DNA from: DASQBT01 sp049578545 | GTDB lineage: Bacteria > Pseudomonadota > Gammaproteobacteria > Burkholderiales > Thiobacillaceae | DNA: 64,000 nucleotides | Assembly (NCBI GenBank): GCA_049578545.1 | Contig: JBAUMF010000068.1 | Span: 1-64,000 of the forward strand | Reading direction: 5' to 3' | Notes under the pieces: model-generated | What the model saw: the letters and a program-made list of their open reading frames with translations, nothing else | The model's database searches: none | Told to the model about the DNA's origin: nothing | Translations under genes and position numbers: made by a program | In this document: positions 43,958 through 52,948 of the stretch, in pieces | Layout: every line of letters starts with the position of its first letter | Numbering within the stretch: position 1 is the stretch's first letter

Positions 43958-45307
43958 CTAAAATAACTGTCCCAGAGCCTGATCCAGCCGGCTTACCGGC
44001 ACAATCTCCATGCCGACTATTTTCTGCTTCGGCTGGTTTCCTGCCGGAATAATGGCCCGGGTAAAGCCCAGCTTGCCAGCTTCTTTCAGCCTTTCCTGCC
44101 CTCGCTGTACGGGGCGTATTTCACCAGCCAGACCAACTTCGCCGAACACAATCTGTTTTTCAGCGAGCGGTTTCCCTTTGAGCGACGACACGATTGCCGC
44201 CAGCACGGCAAGGTCGGCAGCCGGCTCGGTGATCCTTACTCCGCCCACAGCATTCACGAACACATCCTGGTCATACGCCGCCACACCTGCATGGCGGTGC
44301 AGAACCGCCAACAGCATCGCCAGACGATTCTGCTCCAGACCCAGGGACAATCTGCGCGGGTTGCCATGGGTGCTGTCAACCAGCGCCTGCACTTCCACCA
44401 ACAGCGGCCTCGTCCCTTCCTGAGTGACCATGACGCACGAGCCGGATACGGGTTGGGCGTGGCGAGAGAGAAACATGGCGGAGGGGTTGGAGACACCCTT
44501 GAGTCCCGTCTCTGTCATCGCAAACACACCCAGCTCATTGACTGCGCCAAAGCGGTTCTTGAACGCACGGATCAGGCGAAAGGAGGAGCCCGTATCGCCC
44601 TCGAAATACAGCACCGTGTCGACAATATGCTCCAACACCCTTGGGCCGGCCAGCGTACCTTCTTTAGTGACATGACCGACTAACACAATTACCGTACCGC
44701 TCTGTTTGGCAAAGCGGGTCAACTGCGCTGCACATTCTCGCACCTGAGCAACTGAGCCAGGAGCAGACTGAAGTGTCTCTGAATAGACGGTTTGAATGGA
44801 GTCAACCACCGCTACGAAAGGCTGCTGGACCTGCAGAGTGGCGAGGATCTTTTCCAGCTGGATTTCAGCCAGTATGGGTAGCGCAGGCGCATCGACCTGA
44901 AGACGCCGAGCGCGAAGTGCAATCTGCTGGGCCGATTCTTCTCCGCTGATATAAAGCGCTTTATGCTTCACCGCCAATCGGGCCAGAGACTGCAACAACA
45001 AGGTTGATTTGCCAATACCTGGGTCACCTCCGATGAGGATGACCCCGCCACGTACCAGTCCGCCGCCAAGCACCCGATCCAGTTCTGCAATACCCGTTGC
45101 GACTCGTTCATCCTCAACCGCCTCTACTTCAGCCAGCAATTGAACTTCAGAGGTTCTGGCCAATGCTGCATAGCGCGCTGGCAGGGATGGTTCGGCTATG
45201 GTTTCCACCAGCGTGTTCCACTGGCTACAACCTGGGCACTGCCCTTGCCATTTGGGCGATGTTGCGCCGCATTCGGTACAGGTATAGATGTTCTTTGCTT
45301 TTGCCAC
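43958..45307 (-). CDS. radA: RadA, DNA repair ATPase
   Basis: 449 residues. Zinc finger CTECGATSPKWQGQCPGC (10-27), Walker A GGDPGIGKST near 93, the RadA-specific KNRFG motif near 252, and a C-terminal Lon-protease-like domain. Promotes branch migration in recombination. Convergent with the kinase gene and divergent from the cytochrome gene. Confidence 0.97.
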   Translation of the reverse strand: MAKAKNIYTCTECGATSPKWQGQCPGCSQWNTLVETIAEPSLPARYAALARTSEVQLLAEVEAVEDERVATGIAELDRVLGGGLVRGGVILIGGDPGIGKSTLLLQSLARLAVKHKALYISGEESAQQIALRARRLQVDAPALPILAEIQLEKILATLQVQQPFVAVVDSIQTVYSETLQSAPGSVAQVRECAAQLTRFAKQSGTVIVLVGHVTKEGTLAGPRVLEHIVDTVLYFEGDTGSSFRLIRAFKNRFGAVNELGVFAMTETGLKGVSNPSAMFLSRHAQPVSGSCVMVTQEGTRPLLVEVQALVDSTHGNPRRLSLGLEQNRLAMLLAVLHRHAGVAAYDQDVFVNAVGGVRITEPAADLAVLAAIVSSLKGKPLAEKQIVFGEVGLAGEIRPVQRGQERLKEAGKLGFTRAIIPAGNQPKQKIVGMEIVPVSRLDQALGQLF

Positions 45308-45411
45308 TATTCTTCATGTCTCCGAAATTCCTAAACGATGCCGATGGGTATAAACTGTCTTTACTTTCCATCATGCGCCAGCTGTCAGGTTGACCAATAA
45401 AGGAGCCAAAC

Positions 45412-45720
45412 ATGCGTAAGCTATCCATTCTGCCCGTCTTTCTCTTCGTTCTGCCCTTGTCTGCATCTGCCACTTCAGGAGAGACGGTTTATGACAAGCA
45501 TTGCGCCCAGTGCCATTCAAGTGGCGACGTCAATGTTCCGCAAATCGGTTCGGTAGAACAATGGAAATTCCGTTCAGGGTATGGTCCAAAGTCGCTGCTA
45601 TACAGTGTCAAGAATGGCCACAACTTGATGCCTTCGCATGGTGACATGCTAAAAGACGATGATATAAAGGCTGCTATCGACTATATCGTGACCAAGTCGG
45701 GCGGGTGGACCAAGAAATAA
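45412..45720 (+). CDS. Small periplasmic c-type cytochrome
   Basis: 102 residues. Signal peptide 1-20 ending SASA, haem motif CAQCH at 31-35 and probable axial Met73 in NLMPSHGDML, giving a class I cytochrome c of about 80 residues, similar to cytochrome c5 type. AAGGAG precedes the ATG. Probably a soluble electron carrier; no oxidase or reductase gene is adjacent. Ends 1 bp from the convergent cysM stop. Confidence 0.92.
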   Translation: MRKLSILPVFLFVLPLSASATSGETVYDKHCAQCHSSGDVNVPQIGSVEQWKFRSGYGPKSLLYSVKNGHNLMPSHGDMLKDDDIKAAIDYIVTKSGGWTKK

Positions 45721-45721
45721 G

Positions 45722-46609
45722 CTAGCCCGGGAATACACCGGTTGACAGGTAGCGATCGCCACGATCGCAGGCGATGGAAACAATCACGGCATCTTCCACG
45801 TCCTTGCTGAGTTGAAGTGCGGCATACAATGCGCCTCCGGATGAAATCCCGGCAAAGATGCCTTCTTGTCGAGCCAACTGGCGTGTGGTTTCCTCCGCAT
45901 CTTTTTGTCCGACATACATCATGCGATCCACACGGGAGAAATCACATATTTTTGGCAGATACTCTTCAGGCCATTTGCGAATGCCCGGGATCTGGGCACC
46001 TTCTTCCGGCTGCACGCCGACGACCTGAATGGCTGGATTCATTTCCTTGAAATAACGCGAACAGCCCATGATGGTTCCTGTGGTGCCCATGCTTGAGACG
46101 AAGTGTGTAATCTTTCCCTGGGTGTCGCGCCATATTTCGGGTCCGGTCGTTTCATAGTGAGCAATGGGATTATCCGGGTTGGAGAACTGGTCAAGCATGA
46201 CTCCTTTGCCTTCTGCAACCATCTGATCGGCAACATCACGCGCCATCTCCATGCTGCCGGCCTTCGCGGTCAACACGATCTGCGCTCCATAGGCTGCCAT
46301 GCTCTGGCGTCGTTCGATGGAGAGGTGTTCGGGCATCACCAGTATCATTTTGTAGCCCATCATGGCTGCTGCCATGGCGAGCGCGATGCCCGTGTTGCCT
46401 GAAGTCGCCTCGATCAGCGTATCGCCCGGCTTGATCTCCCCCCTTGCTTCAGCGCGACCGATCATGGAAAGCGCTGGGCGGTCCTTGACCGATCCGGCCG
46501 GGTTGTTGCCTTCCAGCTTCAATAAAATGGTGTTGCTGGTGCTCCCGTGCATGTGCTTGAGCGCGACAAGGGGAGTATTACCAACAAAGTCTTCAATATG
46601 CTTCCACAT
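45722..46609 (-). CDS. cysM: Cysteine synthase B
   Basis: 295 residues. PLP lysine in NPAGSVKDRPA (about 36-46), TSGNTGIALA, and GTTGTIMG phosphate loop. Makes cysteine from O-acetylserine and sulfide; the CysM type can also accept thiosulfate. The segment SMGTTGTIMGCSRYFKE and RVDRMMYVG fit CysM better than CysK. Confidence 0.95.
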   Translation of the reverse strand: MWKHIEDFVGNTPLVALKHMHGSTSNTILLKLEGNNPAGSVKDRPALSMIGRAEARGEIKPGDTLIEATSGNTGIALAMAAAMMGYKMILVMPEHLSIERRQSMAAYGAQIVLTAKAGSMEMARDVADQMVAEGKGVMLDQFSNPDNPIAHYETTGPEIWRDTQGKITHFVSSMGTTGTIMGCSRYFKEMNPAIQVVGVQPEEGAQIPGIRKWPEEYLPKICDFSRVDRMMYVGQKDAEETTRQLARQEGIFAGISSGGALYAALQLSKDVEDAVIVSIACDRGDRYLSTGVFPG

Positions 46610-46635
46610 GGTGGCCTGTTAAGCTCCGAACATGC

Positions 46636-47958
46636 CTATTGCCTGCCTATAGGGAAATAGTCGAACCCGCTCGAACGAACCAGATCAGGTTCATACAGAT
46701 TACGCCCGTCGAATATGACAGGCTGCTTGAGTTTGGCTTTGACCGCATCAAAATCCGGGCTGCGAAAGACTTTCCATTCAGTGACCACAACCAACGCATC
46801 AGCGTTGTCCAGCGCTTCCATGGGCGTATCAACCATTTTGAAATCAGCCCGGTCGCCAAAGATCCGATGAGTCTCTTCCATTGCGGCAGGGTCATGGGCG
46901 ACGACTCTTGCTCCCCGATCCCACAATCCCTGCATGATCACACGACTGGGTGCTTCGCGCATGTCATCGGTGTTGGGTTTGAATGCAAGGCCCCATAACG
47001 CAAACGTACGTCCTGACAGATCCTTGCCAAAACGCGCGGTAATCTTATCCAGTAGCAGATGTTTCTGCGCGTTATTGGCTTCCTCCACGGCATCAAGAAC
47101 CCTGGCCGGAATGCCATTCTCAACAGCAGTGCGGCGCAACGCCTGCACATCCTTGGGAAAGCAGGAGCCCCCATAACCGCAGCCCGCATACAAGAATTGG
47201 TAGCCGATGCGCGGGTCTGAGCCGATCCCATGACGGACCTGCTCGATGTCTGCTCCCAGCTTTTCAGCCAGGACCGCCAGCTCATTCATGAACGAAATCC
47301 GGGTGGCAAGCATGGCATTGGCTGCATATTTGGTCAATTCCGCGGAACGGATATCCATCACAATCAGGCGTTCCCGATTGCGCTGAAAAGGCGCGTAGAG
47401 GGCGCGCAACAGTTGGGTGGCCCGTTCATCATCCGTGCCGAGGACTATACGGTCGGGTTTCATGAAGTCTTCAACCGCCGCACCTTCCTTGAGAAATTCC
47501 GGGTTAGAGGCAACATTGAAGGGAATTTCAACATTGCGCCTGGTGAGTTCCTCCTTCAGCGCCGCCCGCACTTTATCTGCGGTACCAACGGGCACAGTGG
47601 ATTTATCAACCACCAGCTTGTAGTCCTTCATGTGCTTGCCAATATTGCGCGCGGCTTCGACCACATATCGCAAATCGGCCGAACCGTCTTCATCGGGAGG
47701 CGTGCCTACGGCGACAAACTGGATCGTGCCGAACTCGACGCTCTCGTCGATACGGGTCGTAAAACGCAGACGCCCGGCTTCCACATTGCGCTTGACCATA
47801 TCTTCCAACCCCGGCTCATAAATGGGAATGCCGCCCGTCTTGAGAATGGCGATCTTTTTGGGATCAACATCGAGGCACATCACACTGTTGCCCATTTCCG
47901 CCAGACAGGTTCCAGACACCAGACCCACATAGCCTGTGCCAATTACAGTAACGTTCAT
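46636..47958 (-). CDS. ugd: UDP-glucose 6-dehydrogenase
   Basis: 440 residues. NAD-binding GTGYVGLVSGTCLAEMG at 7-23 and the catalytic cysteine motif GYGGSCFPKD near 256. Oxidises UDP-glucose to UDP-glucuronate, precursor for envelope polysaccharides. Starts within the end of pyrF (4-bp ATGA overlap), so it is coupled to pyrF. Confidence 0.96.
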   Translation of the reverse strand: MNVTVIGTGYVGLVSGTCLAEMGNSVMCLDVDPKKIAILKTGGIPIYEPGLEDMVKRNVEAGRLRFTTRIDESVEFGTIQFVAVGTPPDEDGSADLRYVVEAARNIGKHMKDYKLVVDKSTVPVGTADKVRAALKEELTRRNVEIPFNVASNPEFLKEGAAVEDFMKPDRIVLGTDDERATQLLRALYAPFQRNRERLIVMDIRSAELTKYAANAMLATRISFMNELAVLAEKLGADIEQVRHGIGSDPRIGYQFLYAGCGYGGSCFPKDVQALRRTAVENGIPARVLDAVEEANNAQKHLLLDKITARFGKDLSGRTFALWGLAFKPNTDDMREAPSRVIMQGLWDRGARVVAHDPAAMEETHRIFGDRADFKMVDTPMEALDNADALVVVTEWKVFRSPDFDAVKAKLKQPVIFDGRNLYEPDLVRSSGFDYFPIGRQ

Positions 47959-48659
47959 GCGATTCCTTCTATTTCCTGTTGTATGTTCTTCAATGCGTTC
48001 AAAGGATCGGGCGCCTGCGTAATCGGGCGACCAATGACAAGGTAATCCGAGCCAGCCATTATTGCTCCAGTGGGGGTCATGATTCGTGTCTGATCGCCTG
48101 AATCACTTCCCACGGGCCTGATACCCGGGGTTACCAATGCAAAATCCCTGCCTAACTCTGCGCGTAATTGCGATGCCTCCAGCGCTGAACAGACTACACC
48201 ATCCAGATTGCAGGATTTTGCCAGCCGGGCCAATCGCCGCACCTGCTCCTGCGGACTGGCATCTATTCCACATTCCACAAGTTCTTCAGGGCCCATGCTG
48301 GTCAATACCGTCACAGCAATCAGAATCGGTTTTCTTTCAAGATCAGACAGGGCTGCCTTTGCTGCAGTCATCATGCGTCGTCCGCCAGAGGCATGAACAT
48401 TCATCATCCAGACGCCCAAACTGGCCGCTGCCCTGCAGGCCGCCCCGACCGTATTTGGAATGTCATGAAATTTCAGGTCTAGAAAAACATCAAACCCTTG
48501 GGAAACAAGCCTGCGGACGAAGTCCGCGCCTGCCACAGTAAACAATTCCGTACCGACCTTGATCCGGCACAGTTTTGGATCGAGTTGCCGGGCCAACGCC
48601 CATGCCGATTCCATGTCAGCGTAATCGAGCGCGACAATAATCCGATTCCCCTTGTTCAT
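47955..48659 (-). CDS. pyrF: Orotidine 5'-phosphate decarboxylase
   Basis: 234 residues. VALDYADMESA, the catalytic DLKFHDIPNT motif near 60 and PGIRPVGSDSGDQ near the phosphate site mark PyrF. Makes UMP from OMP. Overlaps lapB upstream and ugd downstream by 4 bp each (ATGA), so lapB, pyrF and ugd form one coupled unit. Confidence 0.97.
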   Translation of the reverse strand: MNKGNRIIVALDYADMESAWALARQLDPKLCRIKVGTELFTVAGADFVRRLVSQGFDVFLDLKFHDIPNTVGAACRAAASLGVWMMNVHASGGRRMMTAAKAALSDLERKPILIAVTVLTSMGPEELVECGIDASPQEQVRRLARLAKSCNLDGVVCSALEASQLRAELGRDFALVTPGIRPVGSDSGDQTRIMTPTGAIMAGSDYLVIGRPITQAPDPLNALKNIQQEIEGIA

Positions 48660-49816
48660 TCTTCACTTCTTTCCGGATCAAAGCTGTCCCAACGACCACA
48701 CGCAGGGCAGCGCCAGAAAAATTGGCGTGCCCTGAAACCACAGCCCGTACAGTGATAACGCATCAGCTTTTGATTGTGTGATTGAATCAGGCTCTTGGCG
48801 CTTTGCAACAACTCCCTCCGCTCCTCCGGTGCGCGAATTAACTCGGCTTCAGCCAGGCGCTCGAGAGCCGAAAGACTTGGGTTGCGTCTCAATTCGTTTT
48901 GAGCAAGCTGCACTGCATGATCAACACCCTGGGATTCCAGGGTAGCCGCATAAAGTGAATTGAACATACCCAAGGACGGTTGGCGTACTAATAATCCCTT
49001 AAGCCAGGCAAGGCCTTCATCAATATTGCCCAACGCGCGGAAACTGGCCAGGAGCTTATCGACGATCAATACCATATATGCCGGGCTTTGTGATTCGACC
49101 TGCCGCCAGTAGTTAATTGCTCCCTCATGATTGCCAGCTGCCGCCTCAAGATCACCCATCAACATGTTAGCCCTGACTGACTGGCGGTTGATGTTTAGGG
49201 CCTGTCGCAGATGTTTGCCTGCCTCCCCTCTATCTCCCTTCACCGTATCGATCAACGCGAGCTCGCAATAGAAATGGGCAATCTCGGCATTCATCGGTTT
49301 GGAAGATTGCTTATCCAGAACTTCTGCGGCTTCAATTGCTTTTTGCCAGTCCTTTTCCTGGACATAGATTTCCAGCAGGAATTTGTGCGCCAGGCTGGTG
49401 TGTGTCGTTTCCAGCAAACGCTGAAAAACGTCCTCGGCTCGATCAAGCAAACCCGCCTTCAGGTAATCCTGCCCGAGCTCCAATAGCGCCTTGAGCCGAC
49501 TTTCCTCATCCAGCGTTGCCCGTTCCAGCAGGTTTTCATGCATGCGTATGGCACGGTCGACTTCACCTCTTTTACGAAACAAGCCACCCAAGGCAAAGTG
49601 CAGATCGATCGTTTCCGGATCGAGCTTCGCCACTTCGATAAAGGCTTCAATTGCCTTGTCCGGCTGCTCGTTAAGGAGGAAATTCAAGCCACGGAAATAC
49701 GAATTCGGCACAGTACGTGACTCTGTCACCACTTGCTTAATATCGATCCGCGCGGCCAGCCAGCCCAAGGCGAAGAACAGAGGAAATGCCAGCAGCCACC
49801 AGAACTCGAATTGCAT
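48656..49816 (-). CDS. lapB: LapB, lipopolysaccharide assembly protein
   Basis: 386 residues. N-terminal membrane helix (FEFWWLLAFPLFFALGWLA), TPR repeats (about 45-340) and a C-terminal rubredoxin-like domain with CTGCG and CPACG. Together with FtsH it controls LpxC level and so lipid A synthesis. Lies 3 bp after lapA. Confidence 0.96.
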   Translation of the reverse strand: MQFEFWWLLAFPLFFALGWLAARIDIKQVVTESRTVPNSYFRGLNFLLNEQPDKAIEAFIEVAKLDPETIDLHFALGGLFRKRGEVDRAIRMHENLLERATLDEESRLKALLELGQDYLKAGLLDRAEDVFQRLLETTHTSLAHKFLLEIYVQEKDWQKAIEAAEVLDKQSSKPMNAEIAHFYCELALIDTVKGDRGEAGKHLRQALNINRQSVRANMLMGDLEAAAGNHEGAINYWRQVESQSPAYMVLIVDKLLASFRALGNIDEGLAWLKGLLVRQPSLGMFNSLYAATLESQGVDHAVQLAQNELRRNPSLSALERLAEAELIRAPEERRELLQSAKSLIQSHNQKLMRYHCTGCGFRARQFFWRCPACGRWDSFDPERSEE

Positions 49817-49819
49817 GTG

Positions 49820-50095
49820 TCAGGCCAGTTCTTGATTAAGAGGGGTTTCCAGTTGCTTCCTTGCTGCTTTGCGCATCTTTCCCAACTCGCGACGTTGCCT
49901 GATCAGGTGAGGCATGACGGCAAGCAGGCCGGTCATTGCACCCATGGTGAAGAAACCGAGCAGGACCAGGACAAGCGGCGCCTCCCAGACATAATTAAGG
50001 TAGTAATGAACCGTTACAAGTTCGCTGTTCTTGAGGGCAAAGCCCAGCAACAAGATGAAAATGACAGCTTTGATCAACCAGCCCAGATACCGCAT
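49820..50095 (-). CDS. lapA: LapA-domain membrane protein
   Basis: 91 residues. Two membrane helices (about 4-22 and 38-62) around LKNSELVTVHYYLNYVWEAPL, the LapA/DUF1049 signature, then a basic cytoplasmic coiled tail. Partner of LapB in lipopolysaccharide assembly. The ihfB terminator lies upstream, so lapA should have a promoter in the 50-bp gap. Confidence 0.93.
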   Translation of the reverse strand: MRYLGWLIKAVIFILLLGFALKNSELVTVHYYLNYVWEAPLVLVLLGFFTMGAMTGLLAVMPHLIRQRRELGKMRKAARKQLETPLNQELA

Positions 50096-50146
50096 GCCTG
50101 CCCCCTGAAATTGGAAAATCTATTTTACCGGTTGTGCGTCGCTGGC

Positions 50147-50179
50147 CAAAAACAAACGGCGCACTCGTGCGCCGTTTGT
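50147..50179 (-). terminator. ihfB terminator
   Basis: Minus strand ACAAACGGCGCAC GA GTGCGCCGTTTGT, a perfect 13-bp inverted repeat, followed by TTTTTGG; 20 bp after the ihfB stop. Confidence 0.9.
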
Positions 50180-50199
50180 CAATTCGTCAATTGACACGA

Positions 50200-50490
50200 T
50201 CAGACTGTCTGGTGATAATCCACCCGCTCGCGCAGCTCTTTGCCCGCCTTGAAGTGGGGTACATACTTGGCTGCCACAAACACCTTTTCACCGGACTTTG
50301 GATTACGTCCATGCCTTGCCGGCCGATAATTCAGACTGAAGCTGCCGAATCCCCGAATCTCGATACGGGCCCCCGTTCCCAAGGACTTGGTCATGGCATC
50401 GAGAATGGTCTTGACCGCCAGCTCGGCATCTGCACCCGCAAATTGCGGGTAGCGGACAGAAAGGCGAGAAATCAGTTCGGACTTGGTCAT
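50200..50490 (-). CDS. ihfB: Integration host factor beta subunit
   Basis: 96 residues. MTKSELISRLSVRYPQFAGAD and GARIEIRGFGSFSLNYRPAR with RNPKSGEKV fit IHF-beta rather than HU. Bends DNA site-specifically as a heterodimer with IHF-alpha. Starts 6 bp after rpsA, the conserved rpsA-ihfB arrangement. Confidence 0.95.
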   Translation of the reverse strand: MTKSELISRLSVRYPQFAGADAELAVKTILDAMTKSLGTGARIEIRGFGSFSLNYRPARHGRNPKSGEKVFVAAKYVPHFKAGKELRERVDYHQTV

Positions 50491-50496
50491 GGCCGA

Positions 50497-52215
50497 TTAC
50501 TGCTCACCACCTTTGTTATCAAGCTTGGCCTTGAGCAGGGCACCCAGGTTGGTAGCGCCACTGGCTGCCGCAGTCGATTCAGCTGTGTATTTCTTCATTG
50601 CCGAATCCTGATCAGCTGTATCCTTGGCCTTGATGGACAAGTTGACCTGCCGATTCTTGCGGTCGACGTTAATGACCATCGCCTCAACCTCATCCCCTTC
50701 CTTCAAGTGGCCGCGCATGTCTTCCACGCGGTCACGCGAGACCTCGGAAGCACGCAGATACCCTTCCATGTCGCCGCCCAAATCGATCACTGCACCTTTG
50801 GCATCCAGGGACTTCACCGTGCCTTTGACGATGCTGCCTTTTTCATGCGTGCCCACAAAGGAATTGAACGGGTCACCTTCAAGCTGTTTGATGCCGAGGG
50901 AAATTCGCTCACGTTCCATGTCAATGCCCAGTACCACGGCCTCCAGTTCCTGACCCTTGCGGAAATTGCGCACGGCCTCTTCGCCGGGGACATTCCAGGA
51001 CAGATCGGACAGGTGTACCAGCCCATCGATGCCGCCGTTCAGGCCAATGAAGACGCCGAAATCAGTAATCGACTTGATCGCACCCTTGACCTTGTCGCCC
51101 TTCTTGTAGCTCATGGAGAACTCCTCCCAAGGGTTGGGTTTGCACTGCTTCATACCCAGGGAAATGCGGCGTTTGTCTTCATCGATGTCCAGCACCATTA
51201 CTTCCACTTCATCACCCAAGGCGACAACCTTGGACGGATTGACGTTCTTGTTGGTCCAGTCCATTTCGGAAACATGCACCAGGCCTTCGATACCGGGCTC
51301 GATCTCCACGAAACAGCCGTAATCGGTCAGGTTGGCCACCTTGCCAAACATGCGGGTTCCTTGCGGATAGCGGCGCGCAATGCCAACCCAAGGGTCGTCA
51401 CCCAACTGCTTGAGGCCCAGTGAAACGCGATTCTTTTCCTGATCAAACTTGAGAATCTTGGCTTCCACTTCCTGGCCGACCTGCACCACCTCGGACGGAT
51501 GTTTGACGCGACGCCAGGCCATGTCGGTAATGTGCAGCAAGCCATCGATGCCACCCAGGTCAACGAACGCGCCGTAGTCAGTAATGTTCTTCACCACCCC
51601 GGTGACGATCTGGCCTTCTTTAAGATTGTCGAGCAGCGCCTGGCGATCCGCGCCCATGGACTGTTCCAGCACGGCACGACGTGAAACCACGACGTTGTTG
51701 CGCTTGCGGTCAAGCTTGATAACCTTGAACTCCATTTCCTTGTTTTCGAATGGAGCGGTGTCCTTGATCGGACGGATGTCAACGAGAGAACCCGGAAGGA
51801 ATGCACGCAGGCCGTTCATCAGCACAGTCAGCCCACCCTTGACTCGACCCTGAACCAGGCCGGTGACGATACGGCCTTCATTCATCGCCGCTTCCAGATC
51901 CAGCCAGGCGGACAGGCGTTTGGCACGGTCGCGCGACAGCTTGGTCGAGCCAAACCCGTCTTCCAGGGATTCAATGGCGACTTGGACAAAATCGCCGGGT
52001 TTGACTTCGATCTCACCCCGGTCATTGAGAAACTCTTCCGTCGGGATCAGGCTCTCTGATTTGAGGCCTGCGTTCACCACCACAAAATTATCATCGACAG
52101 ACACAACTTCGGCAGTGATCACTTCACCTTGACGCATGTCCTGACGGGAGATTGACTCTTCGAACAGGGCGGCAAAGCTTTCCATGGAAGCGGGGGAGGT
52201 TTGGGTTGCAGACAT
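50497..52215 (-). CDS. rpsA: 30S ribosomal protein S1
   Basis: 572 residues with six S1 RNA-binding domains (about 35-105, 120-185, 205-275, 290-362, 377-450, 465-535); the last four are canonical, for example ITDYGAFVDLGGIDGLLHITD. Binds messenger RNA at the 30S subunit. AAGG precedes the ATG. A short hairpin lies in its leader. Follows cmk by 73 bp. Confidence 0.98.
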   Translation of the reverse strand: MSATQTSPASMESFAALFEESISRQDMRQGEVITAEVVSVDDNFVVVNAGLKSESLIPTEEFLNDRGEIEVKPGDFVQVAIESLEDGFGSTKLSRDRAKRLSAWLDLEAAMNEGRIVTGLVQGRVKGGLTVLMNGLRAFLPGSLVDIRPIKDTAPFENKEMEFKVIKLDRKRNNVVVSRRAVLEQSMGADRQALLDNLKEGQIVTGVVKNITDYGAFVDLGGIDGLLHITDMAWRRVKHPSEVVQVGQEVEAKILKFDQEKNRVSLGLKQLGDDPWVGIARRYPQGTRMFGKVANLTDYGCFVEIEPGIEGLVHVSEMDWTNKNVNPSKVVALGDEVEVMVLDIDEDKRRISLGMKQCKPNPWEEFSMSYKKGDKVKGAIKSITDFGVFIGLNGGIDGLVHLSDLSWNVPGEEAVRNFRKGQELEAVVLGIDMERERISLGIKQLEGDPFNSFVGTHEKGSIVKGTVKSLDAKGAVIDLGGDMEGYLRASEVSRDRVEDMRGHLKEGDEVEAMVINVDRKNRQVNLSIKAKDTADQDSAMKKYTAESTAAASGATNLGALLKAKLDNKGGEQ

Positions 52216-52230
52216 AAAGGACCTTCAGTT

Positions 52231-52246
52231 CCGTCCAGGCGGACGG
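52231..52246 (-). promoter_or_regulatory. hairpin in the rpsA leader
   Basis: CCGTCC GCCT GGACGG on the minus strand, a 6-bp GC-rich stem with a 4-nt loop, about 15 bp before the rpsA start. No T run follows, so it is not a terminator. It could be part of the translational autoregulation known for S1 messengers in other bacteria. Confidence 0.4.
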
Positions 52247-52288
52247 GGTTGGTTACACATTGCCAGCCTTCGGAGCCAGCGCCTAAAA

Positions 52289-52948
52289 CTATTTCGAGGT
52301 ATTGCGATAATGCTCCAGCACGGCATCCACGGCATCATCTATGGACATACCCGTGGTATTCAGCAACATCGCACCGGGAGCAGGCCTTAAGGGCGCCACC
52401 GGGCGAACCGCATCCCGCTCGTCCCTTGCCCGCATTTCGTGGACAAGGGCCGCAAGGTTAGCAGAGATTCCTTTTTCGATCAACTGCTTATACCGTCTTT
52501 CCGCCCGGGTTTCGGCGCTCGCCGTCAAGAATACTTTCGTCATGGCATCCGGAAATACCACCGACCCCATATCCCTTCCATCCGCCACCAGTCCCGGGCT
52601 TTTGCGATACCCCCGCTGACGGCCCAGCAATGCCTCCCGAACGCTCGGAAATACTGCAATTCTCGAAGCGCCATCCCCTACCGATTCGGTACGGATGCTA
52701 TCCGTCACTTCTTCTTCGTTAAGCCAGATTCGGCCCCCATCAAAGCGGGCCGGCAACCGGGCTGACAAGCTGGCAATGGCTGTTTCGTCATCCAGTTCGA
52801 TACAGGCTTTCATCGCCGCCAGGGCCGTCAGTCGGTATAACGCACCGCTGTCCAGATAATGGAAATTCAAACAGCTGGCAACCCGCTCTGCCACCGTGCC
52901 CTTGCCGGACGCGGAAGGCCCATCGATGGTAATAACCGGGACTGGCAT
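52289..52948 (-). CDS. cmk: Cytidylate kinase
   Basis: 219 residues. P-loop IDGPSASGKGTVAERV near 8-23, YLDSGALYR, DGRDMGSVVFPDA. Phosphorylates CMP and dCMP. Its ATG directly follows the aroA TAG, so the two are coupled. Confidence 0.97.
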   Translation of the reverse strand: MPVPVITIDGPSASGKGTVAERVASCLNFHYLDSGALYRLTALAAMKACIELDDETAIASLSARLPARFDGGRIWLNEEEVTDSIRTESVGDGASRIAVFPSVREALLGRQRGYRKSPGLVADGRDMGSVVFPDAMTKVFLTASAETRAERRYKQLIEKGISANLAALVHEMRARDERDAVRPVAPLRPAPGAMLLNTTGMSIDDAVDAVLEHYRNTSK

